A DNA stretch of 64,000 nucleotides, from positions 2,046,001-2,110,000 of the forward strand of contig CAKKNE010000005.1 of assembly GCA_918797485.1 (NCBI GenBank). The letters run 5' to 3'. Positions 1 through 7,744 of this stretch are shown here, piece after piece. Source of the DNA: Pelagomonas calceolata (taxonomy: Eukaryota > Sar > Pelagophyceae > Pelagomonadales > Pelagomonadaceae). Position 1 is the stretch's first letter. Every line of letters starts with the position of its first letter. The notes below the pieces were generated by a model. That model was not told the DNA's origin. It searched no databases and saw only the letters and a list, made by a program, of their open reading frames with translations. Made by a program: the position numbers and the translations under genes.

Positions 1-259
1 AACTTAGCCATTTAGAGAGGCCGCAGGGGCACCCTACAACCGCCGACCGGACCGAACCAATTAGTAACGCGGAGAAGAAGCAGGCCTTCCAATGCTTCGG
101 CGTGGCGCGTTCCATGACGAGCGCCGCGGGGTCGCTCGGCCAGGGCGACCGGCGCGGCGGCGGCGGCGGTTTCGGCGGGCCCGGCGGCGGTCTGCTGGTC
201 GTGGTCTGCAGGTTTGAGGAAGCGTGCGTTACTGCGGCGTAGAGGAGGAGACGCATCAT
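1..259 (-). CDS. Partial candidate gene: secreted, proline-rich N-terminus
   Basis: An open frame on the minus strand starts at an ATG pair (259 and 256) and stays open for 86 codons to the window edge, so the 3' part is missing. The first 16 or so residues (MMRLLLYAAVTHASS) look like a signal peptide. A proline-rich stretch follows (PPGPPKPPPPPRR), then a basic patch and a short hydrophobic segment (ACFFSALLIGSV) near residue 65. This layout would suit a secreted or type II membrane protein, but no family can be named. The gene is divergent from the WD40 gene that starts at 559 and would share its promoter. GC-rich DNA yields many chance open frames, so the signal peptide is the main support. 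The frame may also cross an intron near the edge. Confidence 0.3.
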   Translation of the reverse strand, partial: MMRLLLYAAVTHASSNLQTTTSRPPPGPPKPPPPPRRSPWPSDPAALVMERATPKHWKACFFSALLIGSVRSAVVGCPCGLSKWLS

Positions 260-558
260 GATTGCTGCTCAGTGTGCTGCAGCACTGGCAGCTCTGGCAC
301 TGCGGTGCGCGCAGCGCCTGTGGTGCGTGAGAATTGTGCCGCACTGCTGCGCGTTTGTTTTTTCGGTGCACGAGCGTCGACACAGCTCATAGCTCTCCGG
401 TGCCATCGAGAGCTGCTTGTCGAGCGACAGATTTGAAGCGCCGCGCGGGTACGAATAACTGGAACCGCAGACTTTTGCAACGCGTTCTCAGGGCCGCGCA
501 TAGATCGGCAAGCGCTTTTTACTGCTCACGGGCGCTCGTGCCACTCGTTTGCTGCCAC

Positions 559-1776
559 ATGGGTCTCCTCGCCGCCTCGGACTCAGGCGGCGCGCTCGTC
601 GTCGGCATTGGCAGCGGCGCCGTGCTCTGGCGCGTGGGAACGGCGACGACGCTGCGCGGTGCCGACGACGAGCGCTGCGTCGCCGTGGCAATAAGTGGAG
701 ACGGCGCCACGGTCGCGACGGCGTCCGACACGAAGCGCCTGCGCTGCTGGCACGGCGACGGCCTCAGCGAGGCGGAGGCGCCGCGGCGCGTGAGTGGCTT
801 GTGCATCGCGCCCTACGGCGCCGGCCAGGTCCTGCTGGCGTGCTGCGCCGGCGAGTTGTACGCGTTCCCGCTCCCGGCGCTGGACAAGCCGCCGCGGCGG
901 CTCCTCGCGCACACGTCGAGCGTCCTGACGGGCGTCAGTTATGCGAATGGCCTCGTCGCGACCGCCGACCGCAACGAGAAGGTGCGGATATCCCAGTTCC
1001 CCCGCTGCGAGGAGATCGAGAGCTTCTGTCTGGGCCACACGGACTTCGTCTCCGGCGTCGAGTTCTTGTCCGGGACGCGGCTCGTGTCCTGCGGCGGCGA
1101 CGGCTATCTGCGGGTCTGGGACGCGGCGACGGGCGACTGCGTCGCCGAGCGGCGCGTCGGCGGCGTGTGCACCTGCCTCGCCGTGTCGACGGCCGCCGTC
1201 GCCGTCGCTACGCAATACTGCCTGAATGTGCACGTCTATCCATTTGTAGAGGGCGTTCTAGCAGAGGAACCGTTTATGCTGGACCAGTGTCCCGACGACG
1301 GCGCGCCGCCGTCGGACCTGTGCTTCCGCGGTCCGTCGCTCGTGGCCCTCTTGCCAGGGGAATGGGAGGGCGGTCCCCTCGTCGAGTGGCCTAGGCCGAC
1401 GGTGCCGCCTGATGAACTGTCCGGCGCTGACGTGGAACATGTGGCCGGGCCGGCGGTGCAGGACGCCGCCGCGGGCCTGGGCGCCGTCGCCCCGTCGGCC
1501 CTCTTCCAGGCGCTCGAGCGCGACCACGCGCACGCGACGCCCGCCCGCGACGGCGACGACGCGGACAAGCCGTCCATCCTGCGCAAGCACGCGCTCGAGG
1601 CGCGCTACGACGTCTCGCAGCTAGGAGTGGTCCCCAAGAAGCAGATCGTCGAGGACATGGCGCGGCGGCGCGGGCGTGAACCCGCTCCAACACCCGAATC
1701 GCCTGCGCCACCACCAGCGCGACGGCGGCGCGGCGGCCGGCGCCACCGGCGCGACGAGCCAGAAAGTAAAGACTAA
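559..1776 (+). CDS. WDR4: tRNA (guanine-N7-)-methyltransferase non-catalytic subunit, WDR4/TRM82-like
   Basis: A 405-residue WD40 protein. It most resembles WDR4/Trm82, the non-catalytic partner of METTL1/Trm8 that methylates G46 of tRNA. The diagnostic stretch is near residues 134-165: TADRNEKVRISQFP followed by ESFCLGHTDFVSG, close to the family's 'TADRDEKIRVS ... IESFCLGHTEFVS'. Further WD-type strands follow (LVSCGGDGYLRVWDAATGD). The C-terminal third is a low-complexity, arginine-rich tail. The open frame extends upstream to 334, but the ATG at 559 is chosen because the upstream residues look non-coding and the first propeller strand begins right after it (MGLLAASDSGG). The gene ends only 8 bases from the stop of the convergent prolyl-tRNA synthetase gene, so two tRNA-related genes share a 3' border. 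The catalytic partner is not in this window. Confidence 0.8.
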   Translation: MGLLAASDSGGALVVGIGSGAVLWRVGTATTLRGADDERCVAVAISGDGATVATASDTKRLRCWHGDGLSEAEAPRRVSGLCIAPYGAGQVLLACCAGELYAFPLPALDKPPRRLLAHTSSVLTGVSYANGLVATADRNEKVRISQFPRCEEIESFCLGHTDFVSGVEFLSGTRLVSCGGDGYLRVWDAATGDCVAERRVGGVCTCLAVSTAAVAVATQYCLNVHVYPFVEGVLAEEPFMLDQCPDDGAPPSDLCFRGPSLVALLPGEWEGGPLVEWPRPTVPPDELSGADVEHVAGPAVQDAAAGLGAVAPSALFQALERDHAHATPARDGDDADKPSILRKHALEARYDVSQLGVVPKKQIVEDMARRRGREPAPTPESPAPPPARRRRGGRRHRRDEPESKD

Positions 1777-1784
1777 CCACTCTC

Positions 1785-4055
1785 TTAGTAAGAACGCCCC
1801 CAGAGGCACCAGCACGTCGCTTCTTCACCGGTAAAGAAGCACTTGGTACCCGCCGGGAGCGGAGGTTGATCGTGCGGCACGCATAAAGTTTTCGCGGCCA
1901 ATGAGGTCGCCGTCCGTTCATCCTCCGCCTCGAGGCCCAACAGAGCCAGCGACTCTTCCCGCGACCGCTCCTTGACCTGGTCCTCCGCCTCCTGATTCTT
2001 AGGCGAGCACCACGGCGTTAATACTAAACAGTCGTCATTTAACGCAGGGACGAAGTCGCTCCAGGACGTGACCTGCACGACCTTCGAATCCCTTGCTGCA
2101 GATGCCTTGGCGAACATGACCTGGTGGATATCATCCAACTCGGCCCGAATAGCGCTACCCAGACCATTGACGGGCTTTGAGGCTTTCACACCGTCGACCC
2201 TTCGCACGACCATGACCGTGTTTGCCGCGGCATCTCGCGGCCCGACCTCCAATCGCAGCGGCACGCCCTTCTGCTCCCAGTGGTTGTACTTCCAGCCCGG
2301 CGACTGGTTTCCTCTGTCATCCACTTTACATCTTATGGAAGCATTTTTGAGCTCCTTTTTGACTTGATCGATAAATGATTGCAACTGCGACAGAGGACAC
2401 GTCTTCGAGACGATCGGGACGACCACGACTTGCACCGGAGCCACTTTTGGGGGTAGTACTAACCCCTGGTCATCCGAATGGACCATGACCATCACACCGA
2501 TCGACCGCGTCGTGAGCCCCCAGGACGTCTGCCAGGGGATCGTCTTTTTGCCGCCTTCGCCTTCGACGGCGATATTGTAGATCTTGCCGAAGTTCTGGCC
2601 TAGGTTGTGACTGGTAGCACCTTGGATGGCTCTACCCGACCCAGCAATATAAGCTTCCACCGTCGTCGTCCTCAGACCACCAGCGAACTTCTCGGCCTCG
2701 GTCTTCGTTCCTGGGATCACGGGCACGGCCAGAATCTCCTCGTAGACCCTCCGATACAACTCTAGGATAGCGTAGACCATCTCGTCGGCTTCCTCGAGCG
2801 TGTAGTGCGCCGTGTGGCCCTCCTGCCACAGGAACTCTCTCGATCTAAGGAACGGAGTGGGGTACTTGAACTCCCACCTTACCACCGAACACCACTGGTT
2901 GAGCTTGAGAGGCAGGTCGCGGTGCGATCGTAACCACTTGGCGAACTCCGGGTACATGATCGTTTCACTGGTCGGTCTTATGGCGATCGGTTCGGCTAGA
3001 TCGGTCTCACCGCTCTTCGTCACCCAGGCGACCTCCGGCGCGAAGCCCTCGACGTGGTCCTCCTCGGCCTCGAGTGCTCCCTTGGTCACGAAGAGCGGAA
3101 AGTAGCAGTTCTGCACCTCGAGGGGCTCCTCCTTGATCCACCCGTCCAGCGCCTTCTGGATCTGCTCCCACACCCCAAAGGACCAGGGTCTCAAGATGTA
3201 GCAGCCCGAGATTTTCCCGTACTCGATCATCTCGGACTTCGTAATTACTTCGCCGTACCAGGCCGCGAAGTCGCCCGTTTTGGAGGCCACTATCCTATCC
3301 AAGGTTTCCTTGCTGCCCTTCTTGTTCCTCGACTTTGTTTGTTGCTGGGGCTTGACGGGTTTCTCCTGCTTTTTGTAGGGCTTCGCCGCGACGGCCTTTG
3401 CTTTCGGCGGCGGTGGTGCAGAGCTCGTGCCGCCGAAATCCAGGATCTTCGGCGCGTGCTGCACGGCCTCCAGGAAAGCTACTACGTCTTGTGGGGAGGC
3501 GGAGACGGTCCGATCCGACCGCAGAGGGTGCGTGTTGATGTTCGCTGTGGAATTCACGAGCTCCGAGTCCAACGCGACGGTGACAACACCTTTGGTATCA
3601 TTTATAGCGGCATAGGGAGAGACAGCTCCTTTCTCCACGCCCAGAATACTGGGATCGGTCAGTCGCAGGTTCGCATTGGCCTTGATACCTAATAAGGTAG
3701 GCAGCTTCTTCATGTCCACGTGCCGGTCCGCGGCGACCGTCACGAGGAAGGTGCCCGCCTTCTTGTCTTTCAGTAACAGGTTCTTCGTTAATACACCGGG
3801 CAATGAACCCAATGCGGCTCTTTGCTCGTCGACCGTCGGCACGGCGACGTGCGCGTAGGTCCGGTGCGCGATATTTAGTTCATTGAGCTTCGCCAATACA
3901 ACGTTCGCCGCGTCGTCGTCTATGACTGTCACGCCGGCGGGCGGCGCGGCGGCGGCTGCTGGAGCTTGCCTTGGTGCGGCTGCTGGCTTAGCCGGCTTGA
4001 GGCCGCCGGCATCTAAGACAGCGAACTTCGCCGTCTTGACGGCTTTGAGCGGCAT
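1785..4055 (-). CDS. Prolyl-tRNA synthetase with N-terminal YbaK/ProX editing-type domain
   Basis: A 756-residue class II aminoacyl-tRNA synthetase that attaches proline to tRNA(Pro). Residues about 40-205 match the YbaK/PrdX family, which hydrolyses misacylated tRNA. A lysine-rich linker follows, then the eukaryotic/archaeal-type ProRS core from about residue 245. Visible motifs are IAIRPTSETIMYPEF, the motif-2 segment RWEFKYPTPFLRSREFLWQE, and GATSHNLGQNFGK. The anticodon-binding domain follows (PVQVVVVPIVS). The protein ends in the typical Cys-rich zinc-type tail with terminal tyrosine (CWCLWGRSY). Fusion of a YbaK-type domain to the eukaryotic-type enzyme is also known in apicomplexans and some other protists. 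There is no obvious transit peptide, so this is probably the cytosolic enzyme. The start ATG is 380 bases from the divergent TPR gene. Confidence 0.95.
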   Translation of the reverse strand: MPLKAVKTAKFAVLDAGGLKPAKPAAAPRQAPAAAAAPPAGVTVIDDDAANVVLAKLNELNIAHRTYAHVAVPTVDEQRAALGSLPGVLTKNLLLKDKKAGTFLVTVAADRHVDMKKLPTLLGIKANANLRLTDPSILGVEKGAVSPYAAINDTKGVVTVALDSELVNSTANINTHPLRSDRTVSASPQDVVAFLEAVQHAPKILDFGGTSSAPPPPKAKAVAAKPYKKQEKPVKPQQQTKSRNKKGSKETLDRIVASKTGDFAAWYGEVITKSEMIEYGKISGCYILRPWSFGVWEQIQKALDGWIKEEPLEVQNCYFPLFVTKGALEAEEDHVEGFAPEVAWVTKSGETDLAEPIAIRPTSETIMYPEFAKWLRSHRDLPLKLNQWCSVVRWEFKYPTPFLRSREFLWQEGHTAHYTLEEADEMVYAILELYRRVYEEILAVPVIPGTKTEAEKFAGGLRTTTVEAYIAGSGRAIQGATSHNLGQNFGKIYNIAVEGEGGKKTIPWQTSWGLTTRSIGVMVMVHSDDQGLVLPPKVAPVQVVVVPIVSKTCPLSQLQSFIDQVKKELKNASIRCKVDDRGNQSPGWKYNHWEQKGVPLRLEVGPRDAAANTVMVVRRVDGVKASKPVNGLGSAIRAELDDIHQVMFAKASAARDSKVVQVTSWSDFVPALNDDCLVLTPWCSPKNQEAEDQVKERSREESLALLGLEAEDERTATSLAAKTLCVPHDQPPLPAGTKCFFTGEEATCWCLWGRSY

Positions 4056-4435
4056 GGCTGCGAGCGCAAAACTGCCTTGCTGCAGCGCTCGACGTGCTCG
4101 CCGGGCCCTCGACTGCGACTACAAGCTTTTTGTGAGAGGAGGCGCCGGCGAGGCGCTCGAGAGCCGAAGCCTCCGCGCACGACGCCGTCGACGACCGGTC
4201 CTGGAAAGATGGGACTGGTCGCAGCTCGAAAAATTGCGAGGCCCACAGAGGCCAAGAGCTCGACATCTCGACAATTTGCGGGCGCCAAGCGAGCTCGCAC
4301 GCAGCAAACGGCTGGATCCGACGCCGTCGCCGCTGTCAGCCATCACCGTTTGCAACAGTGCGCTACGAATTTTGGAGGTATACGCAGCGGTAGACAGCTG
4401 CGCATCCGCTCCTCCTGAGACCGCTAAACGCAGCC
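4056..4435. other. Divergent intergenic region, ProRS / TPR gene
   Basis: These 380 bases separate two divergent start codons and should hold both promoters. I see no TATA box and no copy of the GTAAGACACTAGCAA element found at many other promoters of the window. The open frames that cross it look like shadows. Confidence 0.5.
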
Positions 4436-5665
4436 ATGTCCACCCTCGTCGAGCAGACCAAAGCCCGCAAGGACTACCACGCGAAATGGGACGCCATCGC
4501 GAAGGAAGAAGTCCAACGGGTCGAGGACGAGGACGCCCTGGACAAGCAGGCGTCCTCCCTCTCTCTGGGCACCGACAGCGGCCCGAAGTCCGAGGCCGAG
4601 GCGCAGGACAAGGCAACCAACAAGGCATTAAGAGAAGCGAAGGCCCTCTGGGAGAAGCGGCGGGACGAGGAGACGAAGCAGAAGCTCATCATTAAGGGCG
4701 AGACGAAGACGGTCGTAGTGGACCCGAAGCTACTCGGCGATGCGTTGGTCGTCGACATCCAAGAATGCAAGAAAGCGGTCGTCACGTTAATTCCAGGCTT
4801 GAAAGTCGCCAAGGTCTTCGTGAGCCAGTGCGAGGACGTGGTGGTGGAGGTGCGGTGCCCCCTCATCACGTCATTTGTGGAAGTCAGTCGGTGCACGAAG
4901 ACGACGCTCATCACCTCCAAAGTGTTACACACGGTGCAGTGCGACTTATGTGACGACTGTTCTATCATATGGGCCACTATCGAGTGTTTCAACGAAGCGC
5001 AGGATCCCGGGTCGCGGGTCTACTCCGCGGCGTGCCGGCGGCTCGGTGTCGCTGTTGGCGGGCGCCAGGACTCGCTTCGCGTCGAGGTGGACAACTTCGA
5101 CCGCTCTCTTTGCGACAAAGACACGCCGATCAAGGAGCAGCAGTTCGTCACGCAGCTGGTCGACGGGAAGTTACTCACGGAACGCATCGTGCAAGGGACG
5201 TCCAAGCGATTGGTCGGGACTACTTTGAGGGAGCTGGAGCGGGAGGGGGCGTCAGCAACAACGGTCGCCGAGGAGCAGGCCGCCGACGCGGAGCGCGAGA
5301 AGCTCGCGGGCAACCAGGCGTTCCAGAAGAGGGAATATGGGCAGGCCGCGGTGCACTACACGGTCGCGCTCGAGCGGCCGGCCTTCGCTTCTGGAAGACC
5401 GCGGGCCGTGGTGCTCGCGAACCGGTCGGCGTGCTTCCTGAAGCTGGGCGACCACGGCCGCGCGTTGGAGGACGCGGCGGCGGCGGCCGGCTTCGACGAT
5501 ACGTATGCCAAGGCCCACTTCCGGCGCGGCCTGGCGCTGCACGCGCTGGGGAGGTATCGCGAGGCGCTGCCCGAGCTCGGGAAGGCCCGCGACCTCGAAC
5601 CGAAGAACGCGCAGGTCGCGGACGCGATACGGTTCGCGGAGATGCGCCTGAGCCGGGGGGCGTAA
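4436..5665 (+). CDS. C-CAP/beta-helix-like and TPR domain protein
   Basis: A 409-residue protein with two parts. After an acidic and charged N-terminus, residues about 85-225 repeat short hydrophobic strands with buried Cys (VVDIQECKKAVVTLIPG, VSRCTKTTLITSKVLH, VQCDLCDDCSIIWATI). This is the pattern of the right-handed beta-helix of CAP C-terminal and tubulin-cofactor-C-like domains. Residues about 285-400 form a three-motif TPR domain (KLAGNQAFQKREYGQAAVHY, AVVLANRSACFLKLGDHGRA, KAHFRRGLALHALGRYREAL), a fold that often docks Hsp70/Hsp90. The combination suggests a cytoskeleton- or chaperone-linked adaptor; the precise job is unknown. The ATG at 4436 follows a cgcagcc context. The gene sits tail-to-tail with the galectin-like gene. 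Confidence 0.75.
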   Translation: MSTLVEQTKARKDYHAKWDAIAKEEVQRVEDEDALDKQASSLSLGTDSGPKSEAEAQDKATNKALREAKALWEKRRDEETKQKLIIKGETKTVVVDPKLLGDALVVDIQECKKAVVTLIPGLKVAKVFVSQCEDVVVEVRCPLITSFVEVSRCTKTTLITSKVLHTVQCDLCDDCSIIWATIECFNEAQDPGSRVYSAACRRLGVAVGGRQDSLRVEVDNFDRSLCDKDTPIKEQQFVTQLVDGKLLTERIVQGTSKRLVGTTLRELEREGASATTVAEEQAADAEREKLAGNQAFQKREYGQAAVHYTVALERPAFASGRPRAVVLANRSACFLKLGDHGRALEDAAAAAGFDDTYAKAHFRRGLALHALGRYREALPELGKARDLEPKNAQVADAIRFAEMRLSRGA

Positions 5666-5939
5666 CTACACTGTGTGGTGACTTAGGATTCTTTCTACCT
5701 ACTTCTGGGGGGGTCTTTCGTGCAGAGCACGCGGATCACCGGATCACGCGGAGCGCGAGCACGAGGAGCGCGGCGCTGACGCCTGAGAGGCGGTGGGCGG
5801 CGTCGACGGTGTCACTGCCGGGGGTCGCACGCGTGTCGCGAACCGGGCGTCCGTCGCGCGTCAAGTGCGGCTCGGAAGAAAATAAGCCCAACTCTTCCCC
5901 GCGCGGCGGCGGAAGGCACGCGGTACGGAAAAACATAGG

Positions 5940-7457
5940 TTAGTAGGCCGGCCCGCGCTCGCGGTACGGCCGGTGCGCCGGCAGCAGGGGCAGGGCCCCC
6001 CACCAGGCGTCGTGGACGACGACGCCCTGGCGGTTCCCGAAGTCGTCCCGCGTGGGCACGAGGAGGGCCAGCGCGCCCTCGCTCACTTCGGTCCGCAGCC
6101 GCCACGCCGTCGCCTGCTGCCGGTTCACGGTCACGTGGACGTCGACGTGGCCCGCCCGCCGGACGACCCGCAGGGCCACCTCGGCCTTCGCGAGCCCGAA
6201 GAGCGCCGGCTTCGGTGGAAGTTGTGTTTTGACGGCGCGGCCCCAGTCGTCCTCATTTTTATCGTTCTCGACGAGGCGCCCGCCGCGCTCCCTCCTCCGA
6301 GGATTGAAGTGGTAGAGGATGGTCGCACCATCATCATGGTCGCCCGGACACAAATTCATGGCCCAGATGTCGACGTCCGCCGCGACGGACACGTGCAGTA
6401 TTAACGTGTCGTTCTCCGGAAAGTTCGGCAGCGGGACCTCCAGATATTCTTCGTCCGACGTCGCAGCATCAAAGGGCAGCGCCTCGCTCTTTATGAGTTT
6501 CGCGACGTCCCGCGTCTCCCAGGCGTCTTCGTCCACCACGAAGCGCGGGTCCTGCACCACATTATCTTCCCTTGACCGCTTCGCCCGCTTCGGCACTGCG
6601 GCCGACGCCGTCGCGCGCTGCGTACCGACGGGCCGGTTCGGCTCGTCGGCGTTCCGCGCGGCCTCGGCCGCCGCCGCGACGACGGCCGCGCCGCCGTCGA
6701 ACGTTTGAGGAGGCGGCGGCGCGACCGGCTTTTTATCCAGCACCTTGAGCTCCTTGGGCTTCTCCCGCTCCCGCAAGTCGGCCTTCCGCTTCGCGGCCTG
6801 GAGCGCGGCCTGCTGCCGTTCTCGCTCATCTTTGCTCGTGCCCTTCTTCTCCCTCGCTTGCCGCTCCTTCTCGGCGGCCTCGGCCTTGTCGATCGCGAAG
6901 CAATCCAACAGTCGAGCTTCGGCTGGTGTCACCAACTTGCCGTGCCACTCGCCGGGGCCGCTGTATACTATTCTTTCTACGGAAGAAGGGTCGATTTCGT
7001 CGAAACATCCATCCAGAAACCCGGGATCGATGTCCGGCGGCTTTTCATCGGCCGTCGGTTCGCTCTTGAACCACTCGGCGTCGAAGGGGTACGCGACGCC
7101 CGTGCCCACGCCGTTCTTCATCAACGTCGTATAGGGCACGCGCTTCCAGGCGTCGGGGTCCTTCGCCTCGAAGGCCGCGTAGGCCGCGTCGTTCGCATCC
7201 TTGTGGTCCGCGACCCACTTGCACCAGGCATCATTCCTCCGTTTCGCTTCACTCAGATTTGCTGGGTCGTCTCCTTCATTCGGGCCCGTGGTCTCGTCTT
7301 CTTGGGACATGAAGGCCCGGGCGATGCGGCGCGCCGACTCCTTGGCCTGCTGGCGCTGCTCGAGCGTCTCCGGCTGCTTGGAGACCCTTCGCAAGTCCTC
7401 GGCTATTCGTTCGTCGTCGCTGTCTTCAAACTTGTCCCACTTGCTGTAGTCGACCAT
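5940..7457 (-). CDS. Galectin-like domain protein with CDC37-like N-terminal motif
   Basis: A 505-residue protein. The first 16 residues (MVDYSKWDKFEDSDDE) closely resemble the N-terminus of the Hsp90 co-chaperone Cdc37, including an acidic serine suited to casein kinase 2; the rest of Cdc37 is absent. The middle is charged and partly coiled coil (about 195-260). Residues about 345-490 look like a galectin-type carbohydrate-recognition domain. A strand pattern is followed by HFNPR (galectin H-x-N-x-R), then VEN and DDWGRAV where galectins have V-x-N and W-G-x-E-x-R, then a hydrophobic strand with HVDVHVTVNRQ. The usual Glu of the last motif is not conserved, so sugar binding is uncertain. No signal peptide is visible, as is usual for galectins. 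This is a domain call from pattern, not from an alignment. Confidence 0.6.
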   Translation of the reverse strand: MVDYSKWDKFEDSDDERIAEDLRRVSKQPETLEQRQQAKESARRIARAFMSQEDETTGPNEGDDPANLSEAKRRNDAWCKWVADHKDANDAAYAAFEAKDPDAWKRVPYTTLMKNGVGTGVAYPFDAEWFKSEPTADEKPPDIDPGFLDGCFDEIDPSSVERIVYSGPGEWHGKLVTPAEARLLDCFAIDKAEAAEKERQAREKKGTSKDERERQQAALQAAKRKADLREREKPKELKVLDKKPVAPPPPQTFDGGAAVVAAAAEAARNADEPNRPVGTQRATASAAVPKRAKRSREDNVVQDPRFVVDEDAWETRDVAKLIKSEALPFDAATSDEEYLEVPLPNFPENDTLILHVSVAADVDIWAMNLCPGDHDDGATILYHFNPRRRERGGRLVENDKNEDDWGRAVKTQLPPKPALFGLAKAEVALRVVRRAGHVDVHVTVNRQQATAWRLRTEVSEGALALLVPTRDDFGNRQGVVVHDAWWGALPLLPAHRPYRERGPAY

Positions 7458-7692
7458 GTTTTTTTTTGCTGCGCCGCGCGCGTCCCGTTCCGCTGGCGCA
7501 AGCGCGACGTCGCCGCGGCGCCGCGCGCGCGCGTGGGAGCGCCTTGACAGCAGTGCTCCTCAGAGGGAGCTTTCAGGAGGCTCGCAACGGGCGCGCCGAT
7601 TAGGTACGGCCTACGCTTCCAACACAGATGTAATGCAAGTCGTTAGCCAGCACGATTGCTAGCAGTGCTAGGAGCAGACGCTTGCTATGCGC

Positions 7693-7717
7693 TTGCTAGT
7701 GTCTTACTGCCGCTAGC
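7693..7717 (-). promoter_or_regulatory. Recurrent promoter-proximal element, copy 1
   Basis: TTGCTAGTGTCTTAC is followed by TGC and CGCTAGC; the reverse complement gives the consensus GCTAGCG-n-GTAAGACACTAGCAA. It lies about 236 bases upstream of the galectin-like gene start and 28 bases past the stop of the next gene. Confidence 0.6.
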
Positions 7718-7744
7718 CTAGACCGCAGCCGAATTTTCAACAAC

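Noticed and set aside
12-383. 123-residue minus-strand frame at the left edge
   Set aside because: Arg/Ala-rich shadow of the better frame that starts at 259 with a signal peptide.
549-1394. 281-residue frame within the WDR4 gene
   Set aside because: Shadow in another frame of a gene with clear homology; almost purely Arg/Gly-rich.
5736-5936. 66-residue minus-strand frame with a hydrophobic end (VSAALLVLALRVIR) after the galectin-like gene
   Set aside because: It resembles a GPI-type tail, but no acceptor or upstream exon could be matched in phase; most likely 3'UTR.
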